Origin: Yamagishiella unicocca
Taxonomy: Eukaryota > Chlorophyta > Chlorophyceae > Chlamydomonadales > Volvocaceae
Direction of reading: 5' to 3'
NCBI GenBank assembly: GCA_003116995.1
Contig: BDSL01000051.1
Location: forward strand, 434,001-498,000
Length of the DNA stretch: 64,000 nt
Shown here: piece by piece, positions 23,988 through 36,400 of the stretch
Numbering within the stretch: position 1 is the first letter of the stretch
How the letters are laid out: every line of letters begins with the position of its first letter
Program-made: the position numbers and the translations under genes
Notes under the pieces: generated by a model
Seen by the model: the letters and a program-made list of their open reading frames with translations, nothing else
What the model was told of the DNA's origin: nothing
Databases searched by the model: none

Positions 23988-26402
23988 TGGTCATCTTCTG
24001 ACGCCACCTCCAGAGCTCATCGGGGCAAAGCACTGCGTCGCACGCTGCATGCGCTGGTGTGTTGTGGACAGGCTGCTATACGACGCTGCACCAGGTCAGG
24101 CGGGCTGACCAGTCACTGTGCATCCCTAACAGCAGCCTCCGGCCAGCTTCTGCACACTCGCTCGATGTGGTATTATCGCAGCAGCGGTATGCGCCAGCCT
24201 TGGTACGGGCTGGAGCGGTTGGATGCGCTAGGGCCGGTGCTCACGCTTGCGGTTTGGGCTGACGGGTAGGGTTGACAGACGTCCTACGAGCGCCTACGTT
24301 GCCGGGTGCCGTGCGTATGTACGCGAGTCTTGCGTCGATAAACGGGGCACGTGCGGCGGAGTGATCCCTGTGGCGATGCCTGTGGCCACGTCGAATTCGG
24401 GGCGTGCGGCACTGCGAAGGGATTACGTGATTATGGCTCGTCATGGTACCAACCAATTTGTACATGCGTCAGTTTATGATGACAACTTGGTGGGTTTCGT
24501 TAACTGTGAGTAGCCGAATCTTGTGCTTTTTCGATCTTGGCAAAATAAGCTGTGCGTTGTCAGTTGTGTTGCGGGGTGCCCAACGCCGCGTCCTCGTGGG
24601 GCGTTCGTGCTGCAGGTACTGGTGGTCGCCCTTGGGTCCGTAAATCCGTCGTGATCGGACCACTTAGACTGTATGTGCAGCGACGCTGCATGCTATATCT
24701 CGTACTTCATGCACATCTGCTGAGCTGCGATGGACAAGCAGCAAGCACATAAATCGACCCCGCCTCGTCCAGTGGGTGGTCCCGGGTGTCGCTGCTGTTG
24801 CTGGTGCGGCGATGACCGCGGGTTTCGGCGCTTGTGCCATTGCTTTTTCCGTATCATTGGGAGTTCTGTGCATTGCTGGTGCAGGGAGGATTGTGGGGTT
24901 CGGCGATGTGCCGTGTCATCGGAATTTCTGTGCGGAGCTCACAGCCGTCAACCTGGTCGCGTTTGGCCACGTCGGCGGCGTGTTTTTTGGGCTCAGGAAA
25001 AAGATTTTGAGCGACTTTGCGGTGTCGCGTAGTATGTGTATCTCTGATTGGGTCAGTGAAAGCTGTGTTTACGGCGTACAAGAAAGCCCTGCTTCTATGA
25101 AGACAAAATCCCACCGAGCCGCTTGCTTGGTATAACCTTACCTGTACGCCCTTTGGCCTCCGACATGACAACAGCAGCCTGCAGCTTAGATACCTGGAAG
25201 GCTACTGCAGTCTCTTGGCTGTGGTTATGACGTAGTCTGGACGAGCGTCCAAAGGCGTCCAACTGGGGCAAGCTCTCGGCTTGTGCAATACGGCTCCCAA
25301 GATCAGACTCCATGTGGGATTGCAAGTCGGTTGCGTTAGGTTGTCTTCGCTTGATAACGAAGGTCTGTATGTTCACCAAGAATTGCTTTTGAAGCCAAAA
25401 GACGGTGCTTAACGGCTGCTTAGGCTCCAGAATGGGCGCGCCAATGCGGCCTTTGACTCCAATGTGATCAGTCGTGATCCTGCCACTCAGTTGGCCGACG
25501 TTACACATTTACTAATTTAGGAGGCTGCTTAACTTTTTTTTCCGGCCGCAGGAACCTTCCCGCACTCACAGGCCTCCAGGGGAGCGCCACGGATATGTGT
25601 ATTGCCCGCCAACGGAACCCCATCGACGGCCAGGCGCCAGAAGACCTCATTGTACCGGGCTTCCCAGCTTCATTGTAGCGCACTTTCCACAGCCACGGGA
25701 AGGTGAACCGCAAGCGGGACACCCCTCCAGGAGGCAAGAGGTCTTAAGGGGGCTCCCCGGGCACCTCGAGGGCCTCCCGCACGTACGCCTCATGCAGGGC
25801 GAGCCGGGCAGTGGCCTACCCCAAAACATATTGTTATTAGGAACCGGTATGCAGTTACGCCGTGGGACCATGCAGTTGCACCTCTATCGTCAATACGGCA
25901 TACGACCGCACGGCATTAGATGAACCCAGTCCGAGCTCGTGTTCTGTTACAAACGTGCTAAATTACGCAACAACAAACCTCCGGCAAACATTGCAGACAG
26001 CAATGGTTTCGCACAGCACAGAAACCTAATGACGACGGTGGTTCCTCTAATACGTTAACGAATACCTGCTGTAAATATTTTTAGTTCCAAGTTGAATTGC
26101 TGTTGCTGGGATGTGGGAAGGACTACCGTACAGGTACAGGTAAGCAGACACTCCAATCAGACAGGCATACACTATATTTTAGGGTTCAGGGTTGTCTTGC
26201 CTGAGCACAGCTGTGACGTGTACCTACGAAGTTAGAAAGAGGCACTTGTAGTACGGCGACTCGGGCTCCCCTGCCTAACTCACAGGAGGAAATTCGTCCC
26301 GAAGAGAATTTGCAAATACTAAGAGACAACCAGGATACGACGATACAGTGTCCGGGTTACGTAAAATAGCTACAAATAGCCGGAGTCTATTGGCTAACAG
26401 AA
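23988..26402. other. Spacer between calpain 1 and the first TKL kinase
   Basis: About 2.4 kb without a gene I can support. A G/T-rich stretch at 24780-24910 contains two imperfect copies of a segment beginning near GCTGGTGC. Around 25540-25800 open frames exist on both strands with protein-like composition, but I do not recognise the product and see no splice-linked continuation, so it may be a gene or transposon relic. Confidence 0.35.
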
Positions 26403-29400
26403 ATGTTTCGCGCCTGCTTGGGCCAGGTGCTATCATTAGGACGTGACCGTCACAGGGCCTCAATTTCAAAGGATTGCTCGGTCTCAGTGGCGGCCACCGG
26501 GGACACGCAATTACAGTCCAGGGCCGCTGCAAACGTGTGTCATAGTACAGTGGAGCCTCCTGGGCAAGCCCCGGATCCTCATGCAGGCTGTAGTGTTGCA
26601 CCCACGTCTGAAGAAAGCCAGCGAAGGGGCAATCAGCTATCTGCAGCGAGCGCAGCCTCCACACGCCCAAACGGGACATCTACCCCGAAGGCTGGCCTCA
26701 ACGCGTCGCGCATCCAAAATATGGATGCCGAGAACGTAATTCTTTGCGATTCGCGGAACATAATGGACGGCCTGCGCCTCAAACAACACGAGCTTGGCCG
26801 CGGCACTTACGGAATTGTTGTTCCCGGTGAGCTGGCAGCTGCTCGGACGGCTGGCGTTCCTTCGAGTTCTTTGTGCCACAGTTATGTGTCTTTCCCCGCC
26901 GTCGTCTACACTGTTTGCGCTCCTCTCTGACCCGCGGGCGCGCAGGAACCTATCGGGGCGTATCCTGCGCGGTCAAGGTAATGCTCTCCACGGGCCTGGA
27001 ACGAGCAGCGCTGCGGGAGCTGTTGCTGAGCCCCAGCTTGGTGCACCCAAACGTCGTGTCGGTAAGCACTGCGCAGGGGAGGGGGGCCCATGGTGCTGCT
27101 TTGTCCTACACTCCGCCTCCGCCAGGTTTCAGGACTGATTCCAAAATACCGTCCCTGTCCCTGGTGCACGGCAATTCATGGCTTGCAAATTCCCACAGAC
27201 ATTCGCCACCCGATGCTCGTATCTCACGAATGACTTCTTCGACCTGCTGGAGGGCGACAGGTGCGCGAGGGGGCGCGACGCGGTTTTGAGCCGGCCTGGT
27301 GCCCAAGGAACAGCGCTATAAGCGAGCCATAGCATGCGGCAACGTGATCTGTATTGATTGAGCCAGGCCCGGGCCTTGCATGGCTTGCACATGATACGAC
27401 GCTCAAGCACCTCCCTCACTTCCCTCGCTTGTCCCGTTCCCATGCCCACTGCACGCAGCCGCGTCGCCCGCGACCCAAACCTCCCTCGGGTGTTGGAGCC
27501 AATCCCCATTGAATCAGGCGAGTTCATTTCCACCCTGCACGCCACTGTGCGTGTTTTCCGTTTGCCCATTGCTCCATTGCTCAGTCGACTGCTGGCGAGA
27601 AGGTAGCATGAATGCCAGCTGTCTTCGGCTTCGCGGCTCCCGCGGCTTGGCTGAGGCGTGCTTTCGCTTTCCGCAATGCTAGCGACAGCGCTGACGTTCC
27701 TCCCCTCCCCTCCTGGATTCTTCATCCACTCGTGCAGAAGACGGGTTCGGCGACCCGAAGGGTCTGCAGGACGGCATGGACCCGCTGTTTGTGCTGCACC
27801 AGATCCTCCACAGCTTGGGGGTAAGCATCTGGACCGGGGCGCTTCCCCCTCTATCCGTAGGGGGGTTGAACGGCGAATTGGTGCGTTGCCGTGCCCTCCA
27901 TTCTCCCTTAGGCTCCGTTTCGGCTTCGTTGGTCCAAACCCGAGCTTGATAGGTATAGGCACGCACTCGTCGCTTATCATTATGCCTGATCTGTGTCTGT
28001 TCGGGAACTGACTCTGTGGCCTTGCAGGCCGAGGTCGGGAAGGCGGTCGTCGTCGTCATACAAGAGTACTGCGACCGGGGAACGCTGGACAACGCCGTCC
28101 GAAGAGAGATCTTCAAGCCCAGCCACTTCTGGGGAGTGCGCCTGGCCCGACGCGCCCTGATCCGCACGGCAGCGGAGATGGCTCGTGGCCTGCTGCACGT
28201 GCACGACAAGGGCGTCGTGCACGGTGACCTGAAGGTAGGGCGTCCGGCTGGCCTGATGCTGCTGCTGGTAGTCGGGGCCTGGACTATCGCCGGGTTAAGA
28301 ACTTAAGATGCTGCCGGATCACCTTAGGGGGCAGTTTAAGAATACGGTGCCCAGAAGCGCTGCGAGCATCTATGAAGCTAGCTATTGCTCAGCTGTTGTG
28401 TTAGCGTACCCTGAACCGCCAAACCGACGGGGGGAAAGGGGAGTTCGCACGTCGGAGTCCTGATGGCCCAAGACCATAATACAATACGGAGCTTATAGCG
28501 CAAACGATTGAGAAATCCCGGTTACGTGACCATTCTGAGTGGCGAGCTGCTTGCCTACGTATCCGGGAGCCATCTACCTACCTTCCGATCGCCCTATGAG
28601 GGCACGATGTATGTACCGCCATGGTTTAGATATGTCTGGTTGAGCCCCTCCGCCCATTTCCCCCTCCTCACTCTGCGAACTTTCCCCCCACGCACACACA
28701 GCCCGCGAACGTGCTCCTGAACAGCTCCCGCGAGGATCGCCGCGGCTTCGTGGCCAAGGTGGGTTTCAGAGGCCAGGGCTAGCAGGGCCCCCGCACTTCA
28801 TTGGGAAGGGAGCTTATGATGTGCGCGCTAAGCGCACCTTCCATCCAATAAACTAACTAGCGGGCATTATGCAATAATGTAACTAGCAGAAGGAAGTAGT
28901 GGAGACGGAGACGGATAAAGAAGCCGTTAGAACAAGCTGAGTTACCAACGGCTCAACCAATCTCATTTTCGTCTCGGTTCGTGATTAAATATGATTCACG
29001 CGCACAGCAGCCGTGGTCGCTGCCGGTGCGACCTCCATTACGCATCCATCTCCGACGGGGAGGGTCGCGGCGCGAGGCGGCACGAGCGAATTGGGATGAG
29101 TGATAGTGAAGGCTGCGGCCGGCAAGCGGCTCCCCCTCCACCCGGTCCATCAACCCCGTCCCTCACCCCGTATTGGCTGATTCCGCTCCAGGTGGCAGAC
29201 TTCGGGCTGTCCCACGTCCTCCCTCATGCCGTCACCAGCTTATTTACGGACAGCTGGGGCTCTGTCGCGTACATGGCACCGGTGGGTAGCATGTTTGTGG
29301 CACCGATAGGGGGTCAGCCGGAGGTCCTGAGGGAGAGTTGATGGCCGCCTCTTCCGTGCGTCTTGCTCAATCGACGAAACGTCGGGCACTGTGCGGGCAT

Positions 29401-30348
29401 ACCGTATTGCCCATGCATCATTGATAGTACTCCAAAGGATGCTGAAGAAGCCTTAGTACGTGAATACTTTCGAGTCAACTGACGTTGTCGCCCATTCCCG
29501 TCTCGCGGGGCGGATGCACCCAACAGGAGGCCTTCGCGGGCAAGGTCAGCCGCGCAACGGACGTCTGGGCGTTCGGCGTGTGCCTCTGGGAGATGCTCAC
29601 GGGCAAGCGGCCATTTAAGGGCTTGCAGTATGGTAAGCGGCTAGCTTTTCCGGTCAGGAACATTATGCTAGCAGGCTTGCAGTATGATAAGCAGCTAGCC
29701 TTTCCGGTCAGGAACATCATCCTAGCACGATTGGTAGGCTGCTGGCTCTCCGGTAAGCAGAATGAAAGCTCTCCTAATATTTCAGATGATTTAGGTGATG
29801 TGCTCTGCAGAGCAGTGCGCGCATACGGCATTTGGGGCTGTGGAGAGGGTCTGACGGGCGTGGGAGCGAAGCACGCAGTGGCAGCGGCGCAGGCACCAGG
29901 CAGCGGCACGGCGGGATGGTAGGCACGTGCGCAGCTCGCAGGGTGCTGGGCGGATGGTTGCTGCGACATACTTGGCGCACGAACAATCTCGCATGCGTGG
30001 CTGCACTGCATCGCACTGGCTGGCCTGCGATTTCCCCCAGGCGCATTCATTCGCCGTACGCTTCCTGTGCTGTGGATACGATGTGCAGCTGACGTCATCC
30101 TCGGCGTCCAGGGCGGCAGCCTAACACTCACATGGCCGGAGGACGCCCCCATGGCCGACCTTATCATCGAGCTGGGCCGGCGCTGCATGAGTTTTGACCC
30201 AGATGACCGGCCCAGCTTCGAAGTCATTGTGGAGGAGCTGGTTGGGATTGAGCGCAGGATCCGGGCTGAGCTACTGGCGCCGCAGCTCCAGGAGAACTTA
30301 GCGCCGTTGGAAAGAGCTGCCATCGCGGAACTGCTCGTAATTATCTGA
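26403..30348 (+). CDS. TKL-type protein kinase, tandem copy 1 (possible frame lesion)
   Basis: Nine exons by comparison with the downstream paralog: 26403-26826, 26946-27061, 27199 to about 27280, 27738-27820, 28028-28234, 28702-28758, 29192-29281, 29527-29632, 30089-30348; about 474 aa if read through. Motifs: glycine loop LGRGTYGIV, CAVKVM (catalytic Lys), HPNVV, VHGDLKPANVLL, VADFGLSHVLP, VAYMAPE, DVWAFGVCLWEMLTGKRPF, and DDRPSFEVIVEEL. HGDLK instead of HRDLK and the overall wording place it in the TKL/MAP3K-like kinases common in volvocine algae. The substrate is unknown. Oddity: where the paralog has its exon 3 donor (GACG|GTCTGA), this copy reads GACGCG|GTTTTG. The nearest GT donor therefore shifts the frame by two nucleotides against exon 4. 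All later exons stay open, so the lesion is recent, or an unusual donor is used. Confidence 0.7.
29620..29727. repeat. 54-bp tandem duplication across the exon 8 donor of TKL copy 1
   Basis: Unit 29620-29673 covers the last codons of exon 8, its donor (ATG|GTAAGC) and early intron. Unit 29674-29727 repeats it with a few changes, and the donor core GGTAAG has become GATAAG. The second, internal donor is thus inactivated. The paralogous gene lacks the duplication. Confidence 0.88.
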
Positions 30349-32880
30349 TGGGCAGCGGCCAGGCGGCGCGCCGCTATTCGGCATGCGCAATTCCGCGGCT
30401 GGCTACCGGCAAGGGGACGGCCAGACGCAACATCGTCGCTGGCTTGCCGTATAGGTCCTATGGCGGTGGTGATGGGCGTCAGCCAGGTAAACTCGAAAGC
30501 GCGATACGCGGCTTCTGTGTAGCTCGGGTGAGCCAGCTCAAGCATAGTTTATCACCATAGGCTTGTCGTCGTTGCATGTGGCGCCTCTAGGAAGTTGCTG
30601 TTAAGGGAAATCCGTGTCGTCATCGGCCACTGATTAGGGTCTTCGTGATCCACCTACATGGGGATGGGGGTACTGTGGATGGTTCTTCGAGGGGCTCTTC
30701 GTTCGGGCGTTCGGGCGTCGCTGTATTTGGAATATTGGAAAAGTCGTGGGTCGTGGTTTGCACCGCTCCATTCCCTCGGCACGTCGGGCCGCAATGGTGT
30801 ATTGCTTTGACCACACAAATGATGCGCTCTGCTGAATTGGGGCGCTGTGAGCCGCCGCCACATCCCAGGCGCGTTGTGTGCGCTTTGATGTACAAGTTAT
30901 TGCCGGCTGACTCCGTCCTGACGTTGGTCTGGTGGTGACTCTTTAGTATCGCGAAACAAACGAAGAAGACAACGTTATTAATGCCATGTTGATGGGATTT
31001 TGGTGATATTGCTGGATGTGGATTTCGCATGCCAGCAGTGCATATCAAGCACGACGCTACAGTTAGAGGTGGGCGCGAAGCGCACTGCCCGCGGATCCGC
31101 CAGATGACATTTGCTGCGGCCAGCTGCGGCAGACTGTGCGATATGGGTCGAGCGACGCTTTAAGCTAATTCCCGAATCCTAGCGATGAATTGCACGGAAC
31201 TTAATTTATGTGAGCGATATCTCCAAACATTTGAGGTTGTCCTCGGCATGGTCATGGGATCAACGTTGGGCCAGATGCCGCCTGGATGTAAACATGGCTT
31301 GGTGGTGGGCAACGCGCATATTTGTGCGAGAAACGGAAATGGGCCGCAGGTGTTATTTGTGCAGTTTGTTTGCGCTCACGCTGCATTGCGTCGTCCATTG
31401 CGTGCTGGACACGGCGCCTATGCGCTGCCAGGTGCATCGGAGGGTTGCGGCACAGGGAGCAGAGGCTGGCGAGTGCAAATGACGGCCTTTTGCGCCTGAA
31501 GCCTCGCGAAGGGTTAGGGCAACGCGGCTCATACACCGTATGTATTCGCTGGGGGACACAGAGGAAGGCGAATGCGTGTGTCGAGCCGTTGGTGGCCACT
31601 GGGTTCTGACCCTCAACAAGATTGTGGTGTGTTGCGGCAGGTCGGAGGTGTTGGAATAGGGTTGTTTGGACGGGCAGGGCTGGTGTGGGGACACGGCCGA
31701 TGATGGTGGAAGGAGACGGCTAGTGTGGAATATAATCACGTTTTACACGTGGCAGTACGTTCGGCGGATTGAAGGCTCGCCTTTTTCCGGCAGTAAATCA
31801 ATCCCGTGTACCACCGGTATGTAGTCTGGAAGACGTATTTGTGCTGCAAGGAGTGGAAGTTGGTGTCTCCTTAGACGCTTATCGTTTGAAGCTGAGGATA
31901 CGATAGTGTTCGCAGCCGCTTCCGTCGCTGGGCAATCAGTGGGTATTTGCGCAAGGTACGGCCACTTTTGCTTAGTGTAAAAAGGATAATGTTGGGTGGC
32001 CCGCGGGCGTGAGGTTTTATACAACGAGCGTGGTGAAGGGAGTTTGAGGGTTCGTTTGGCTGACTCAAGGGGTGGTGTTGGGGCCCAAAGAGCGAGAAGC
32101 GGATATGGGTAATGGGACCGAAGTTCTTTCGATGCAGGCAGCCCGACTGCTGATATCACTTTCACCCCCTAGCTTGCAGTGCGTTGGAAAGAGCTACTTT
32201 TGCGTTCAATTTACAAAAATGTCCTCCCTTATCGCCTCCGCCGCATGGAGGCATTGAAAGGGCCCCTAACCACCAGCTGGGGTACGAATTCGGGTCTGAA
32301 GATTTCTGTGCGCACTCCACGTTTTGACCCGTTTCTGCTCTGTAGCACTGTCATCGACATCGCACGTTCGCGTCCTGTGGTGATTGTAAGGCTTGGCTGT
32401 GAGTGTCCTTGCGGCCAGGTACCGAGTGATTATCGTTCAGGACCTTCATGCGCTCCATCTGCGCTCCAATCTGTAGTACCGTGAAGTTGATGTGTGTCCC
32501 AGCAAAGATCATCGCGATCCTGATTCAGCGCGTTCCGTTCTGATGATGACGTACTCTTAAACCGAAGCATAACGATAGCTAGGTTAAAAGGGTTTCAGGC
32601 TGTTGTAACATACCTGTGTCAGAGCGAGCAAGGGCGAGCAGTTTTTAGGCGCGACATGAGCATACACTGTTCCACAATTCGCTTCTGCGTCCTGGATTTG
32701 CAATGTAAGCGTTTTCCCTTTTCTATACTGCTGGTACCATACAGTTACACGGCTTATTGGATCCACCCGGTCGATGCCTGCCTTACACTGTGATAAAACA
32801 ACAGCAGTTTGACGGCGCTTCTGGATGCCTCGCGCCTCTGCTCCACTCTTCAACGACGGTCCTGCTCCGTCGAAACAAGT
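30349..32880. repeat. Spacer of duplicated unit 1, paralogous to 37980-38130 plus 44154-46360
   Basis: Scattered blocks match the sequence after the second TKL gene in the same order. Examples are GTCGTCATCGGCCACTGAT at 30614 against GTCGTCGTCGGCCATTGAT at 44155, the GCGTGTGTCGAGCCG block near 31574 against 45129, the GGGCCCCT-ACC/GGCCAGCTG block near 32259 against 45742, and CGGCGCTTCTG near 32814 against 46295. No conserved open frame runs through it, so I treat it as diverged duplicated non-coding DNA. Confidence 0.7.
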
Positions 32881-33138
32881 GTGTCGGCCCCGCCTGCCCG
32901 CCCGGCCCCCGCGCAGCCCAACGTTGGACGTTCCTTCGCTGCCCAACCGTGTGACGTCTGTCGACCTCAGCATGACAGCGTAGCCGCCCCCCACCTTGAC
33001 TTCATGGAAGATGTCCAGCCGCTTCCAAGTGTCATCCTGCAGGAGGGCGGGGGGGGGGGGGCCGAGTGTCAGCGCGTCAGTGAGCTGACGACGTGGCATC
33101 ACGATACATGGATGGGGTCGTGACTACACCGCAGGCTG
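32863..33138 (-). pseudogene. Orphan calpain exon fragment in duplicated unit 1
   Basis: On the - strand, about 33035-32921 encodes TWKRLDIFHEVKVGGGYAV and on to MLRSTDV, closely matching the calpain 2 exon at 48895-48785 (TWKRLDILHEAKAGGGYAV). Similarity extends into both flanking introns, so it arose by DNA duplication and not through mRNA. Acceptor (CTGCAG|GATGAC) and donor (AAC|GTTGGG) are still present, but no other calpain exon is found nearby. It is best read as a remnant of a duplicated calpain gene. Confidence 0.82.
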
Positions 33139-33446
33139 CCATTTCCTCTCGTCTGAATCATACGATTACCGGTAAGTCATTAGAACGCGAAAAGCGGTCA
33201 CTTCAGGGCAGACAGTAGCTTGTGAACGCTTTAATTTCGGATTTCGTAAGTACAACTGGGAGCTGGCATCTGCCAAAGTGCGCCTCTGGGCAAACAGTAC
33301 GGCGATTTGTCATCTCGGGCTTCATGAGCAGCCTCGTGCGCTTCATCGCAAGATGTGATCTACATAGTACCAAATTCACGCATATACGATTCTGTGCAGG
33401 TCTGTTTCCACAAGCCAGCGCTTCAGTCTGTTACCGGCCAGCACAA

Positions 33447-36400
33447 ATGTTCCGCGCCTGCTTCGGCAAGCCGCTCTTGGTAGGACGTGACCCTCACAGA
33501 GCGCCAGGTTTAAAGTCCACGGTCGATGTTCCACCCTCAGCGCCGGCCACGGAGGACAGTCAGTCGCGGTCAGGGGCCATTGCAAGCGTTTGTCATACTT
33601 CTATGGGGCCGTCTGGACAAGCCCCGAATTCCCAGGCCAGAGGCCCCAGTGCTGACCCTGCACCTACACCTGACGGAGGTCAGCCAAGGGCCGGTCCGTT
33701 ATCTGCAGCGAGCGCAGCCTCAGCAAGACCGAACGGGGCATCGGCCACGAGGACTGGCCTCAACGCATTGCGCATTCAAGACATGGACGCCGAAAACGTT
33801 ACTATCTGCGATTCGCGAAACATAATGGACGGACTGCGCCTCAAGCAACACGAGCTTGGCCGCGGCACCTACGGAATTGTTGTTCCCGGTGAGTTGGCAG
33901 CCGCTCAGCTTGTTGGCGCTCTCTAGTTGTTCGTGAAATTCGCTTTATAGGCTTTTCCCCTTCTTTCCTCCGCTATTTTTGTCCTCCTCGCTGACCCGCG
34001 GGTGCGCAGGAACCTATGGGGGCGTGCCCTGCGCTGTCAAGGTGATGCTCTCCACGGGCCTAGACCGAGCAGCGGTGCGGGAGCTGCTGCTGGGGCCAGG
34101 TTTGGTGCACCCAAACGTCGTGTCGGTAAGTGTTTGTACCAGCTTCCTGGCAATAGTGTTGCGCAGGGAGCGCCCCCGGGTCGGCGCTGCGACTTGTCCT
34201 GCTGTTTTCGACCTGCCCAACCAACCTTTCAGTACGTCCTCAAGTTGTCGTCCCGTCACCTGGTGCCCCCCTATTGTATGGCTTGCAAATCCTTGCAGAC
34301 GTTCGCCACCCGATGCGCGTATCTCACGAATGACTTCTTCGATCTGCTGGAGGGCGACAGGTGCGCGAGGGGGCGCGACGGTCTGACGCCGATTAAGCGG
34401 CTCGCCGCCGATTGGGGCTGTATTGACTTACCGAGCTGCGGCCGAGCAAGGCCCGGGCCTTGAACGTACATGGCGCATTCTTTGCTTATGCATTTTGGGC
34501 GTAAGCGGGTTTATTTCAACCACAAGACGCGCATATATGGTGCGCTCCTCGAATGCTTCTCCCACTGGTCCAACGCTACCGCCCGCGCGCCTGCCGTTCC
34601 TTGCAGCCGTGTCGCCCGAGACCCGACCCTGCCCCGCGTGTTGGAGCCCATTCCTCTCATGTCAGGCAAGTTTGAGTGTCCCCTGACCGCTGCATTGCGA
34701 TTGTTTTCCAGATGCCCTGCTCAGTCGCCTGGCGAGCTGTCCGTTATGAAGGGCATTGCGGAAGAACTCAATCCCCCTCTGCTGCGTGACTTCTGTGGAT
34801 TTACTAAGGGCTGCTGCCGCTCTTGCCGCAACGCTGGCGACGTCGCTGATGCACCTCTCCTCCCCTCCTGGGTTCTTCACCCGCTCACACAGACGACGGG
34901 TTCGGCGACCCGAAGGGTCTGCAGGACGGCTTAGACCCGCTGATAGTGCTCCACCAGATTCTCCATGCCCTGGGGGTAAGCAGCTGGATAGACCCGAGCG
35001 TTTCCCCTCTCCTCCCGTCCCACACAACACCACATCAGTTTTGTAACGGCGACACGGTAGCTGCACGTTACGCACTCGCACCTTGCCTTGCCCGCCAGCA
35101 TTTCTTTAAAGTCGGCCGGCCCTGTTGGACTTCATCCGAGCTTGATACAGTGCGTGATTTCGCTGCGGTCACCTTCACTCTGTTGGCACATTGGCGCCCT
35201 GGCCTTGCAGGCTGAGACGAACAAAGTAGTGGTGGTCGTCGTACAGGAATTCTGCGATCGGGAAACGCTGGACAAAGCCATCCGAAAAGATATCTTCAAG
35301 CCCAGCCACTTCTGGGGTCTGCGCCTGGCACGACGCGCTCTGATCCGCACGGCGGCGGAAATGGCTCGTGGCCTGCTGCACGTCCACGACAGGGGCATCG
35401 TGCACGGCGACCTGAAGGTAGGGCATTAGGCTGGCCTGATGCTGCTGGTAGCTTGTTTCTAGGTACCGCAGTCCTGGGCTGGGCTGTCTCTGGGGTAAGG
35501 TGTTGGGGGCTCGACGAGAACATGAAGAGGCTGCGTGCGTAAGCGTACAAGCCATTGCCAATGGCGCTGCGGGCATCTATCGCATTGCCTGTAGCTGCCC
35601 CTCAGGGGTGTTAGCAAGATCTGAACCGCCAAACCGGGGATGAGGTAGGGAGTTTCGACGGACTACTTATCGCGAGTGGGTCGGTTGGACGAGGCAGCGA
35701 CAAATGGGTGCATGGACGGTTACGTGGGAAGCAGCCTGCATCGTGAATGGTTGCGAAATATGTGCCTTCTACTGAATCTCCGTTACGCGCTAGGGCCATT
35801 AGGGCGACAATAAACAAGGGACACGCCGATGCAAAAAGTACCGCTAATGCAACTGCCAAGGTTTTCTGACGCCAGTGAGAGCTTCGCTACGTATCCTCGA
35901 AAAGTACACAGCAAAGGCCGCCTGGCCCAGACGCACTAAGACCAAGCTCCAGAACCAGTACGAGGCGCTCGGACGTCTGGTTTAGTTTCGGACGTCCGGT
36001 TTAGTTGTAACGGTTACAGTGGGTATATTATTAAATAAATGAAGAGCTATACGTATATGGGGTATTTACTTGGCTAAGTACATATCTGGGAGCCGTCCCT
36101 CAACACCGCTACCTATGATGCCACAACACATGGTACCTAAGAAGTATCTCGGCCTCAAACCCCCGTTTCTTCACGCCCGCTTCGCTCTGCGACCCTCACA
36201 CACCATGCAGCCCGCAAACGTGCTCCTGAGCAGCTCCCGCGAGGATCGCCGCGGCTTCGTAGCCAAGGTGGGTTTCGGAGGCAAGGGCTAGGAGGGTGTG
36301 CGTAGTAGGGGCTGGTGACTAGGAGAAGGAGGGACGTGAATGGGCTAGATGTCTGTACAGGTGCATGATATGCGGTGGATTGTTAATCGTCCGTTTGAAG

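Noticed and set aside
27129..27980. 283-codon - strand frame across TKL copy 1
   Set aside because: It is a shadow of GC-rich exons and introns on the + strand. It has no motif, and its equivalent in copy 2 is broken.
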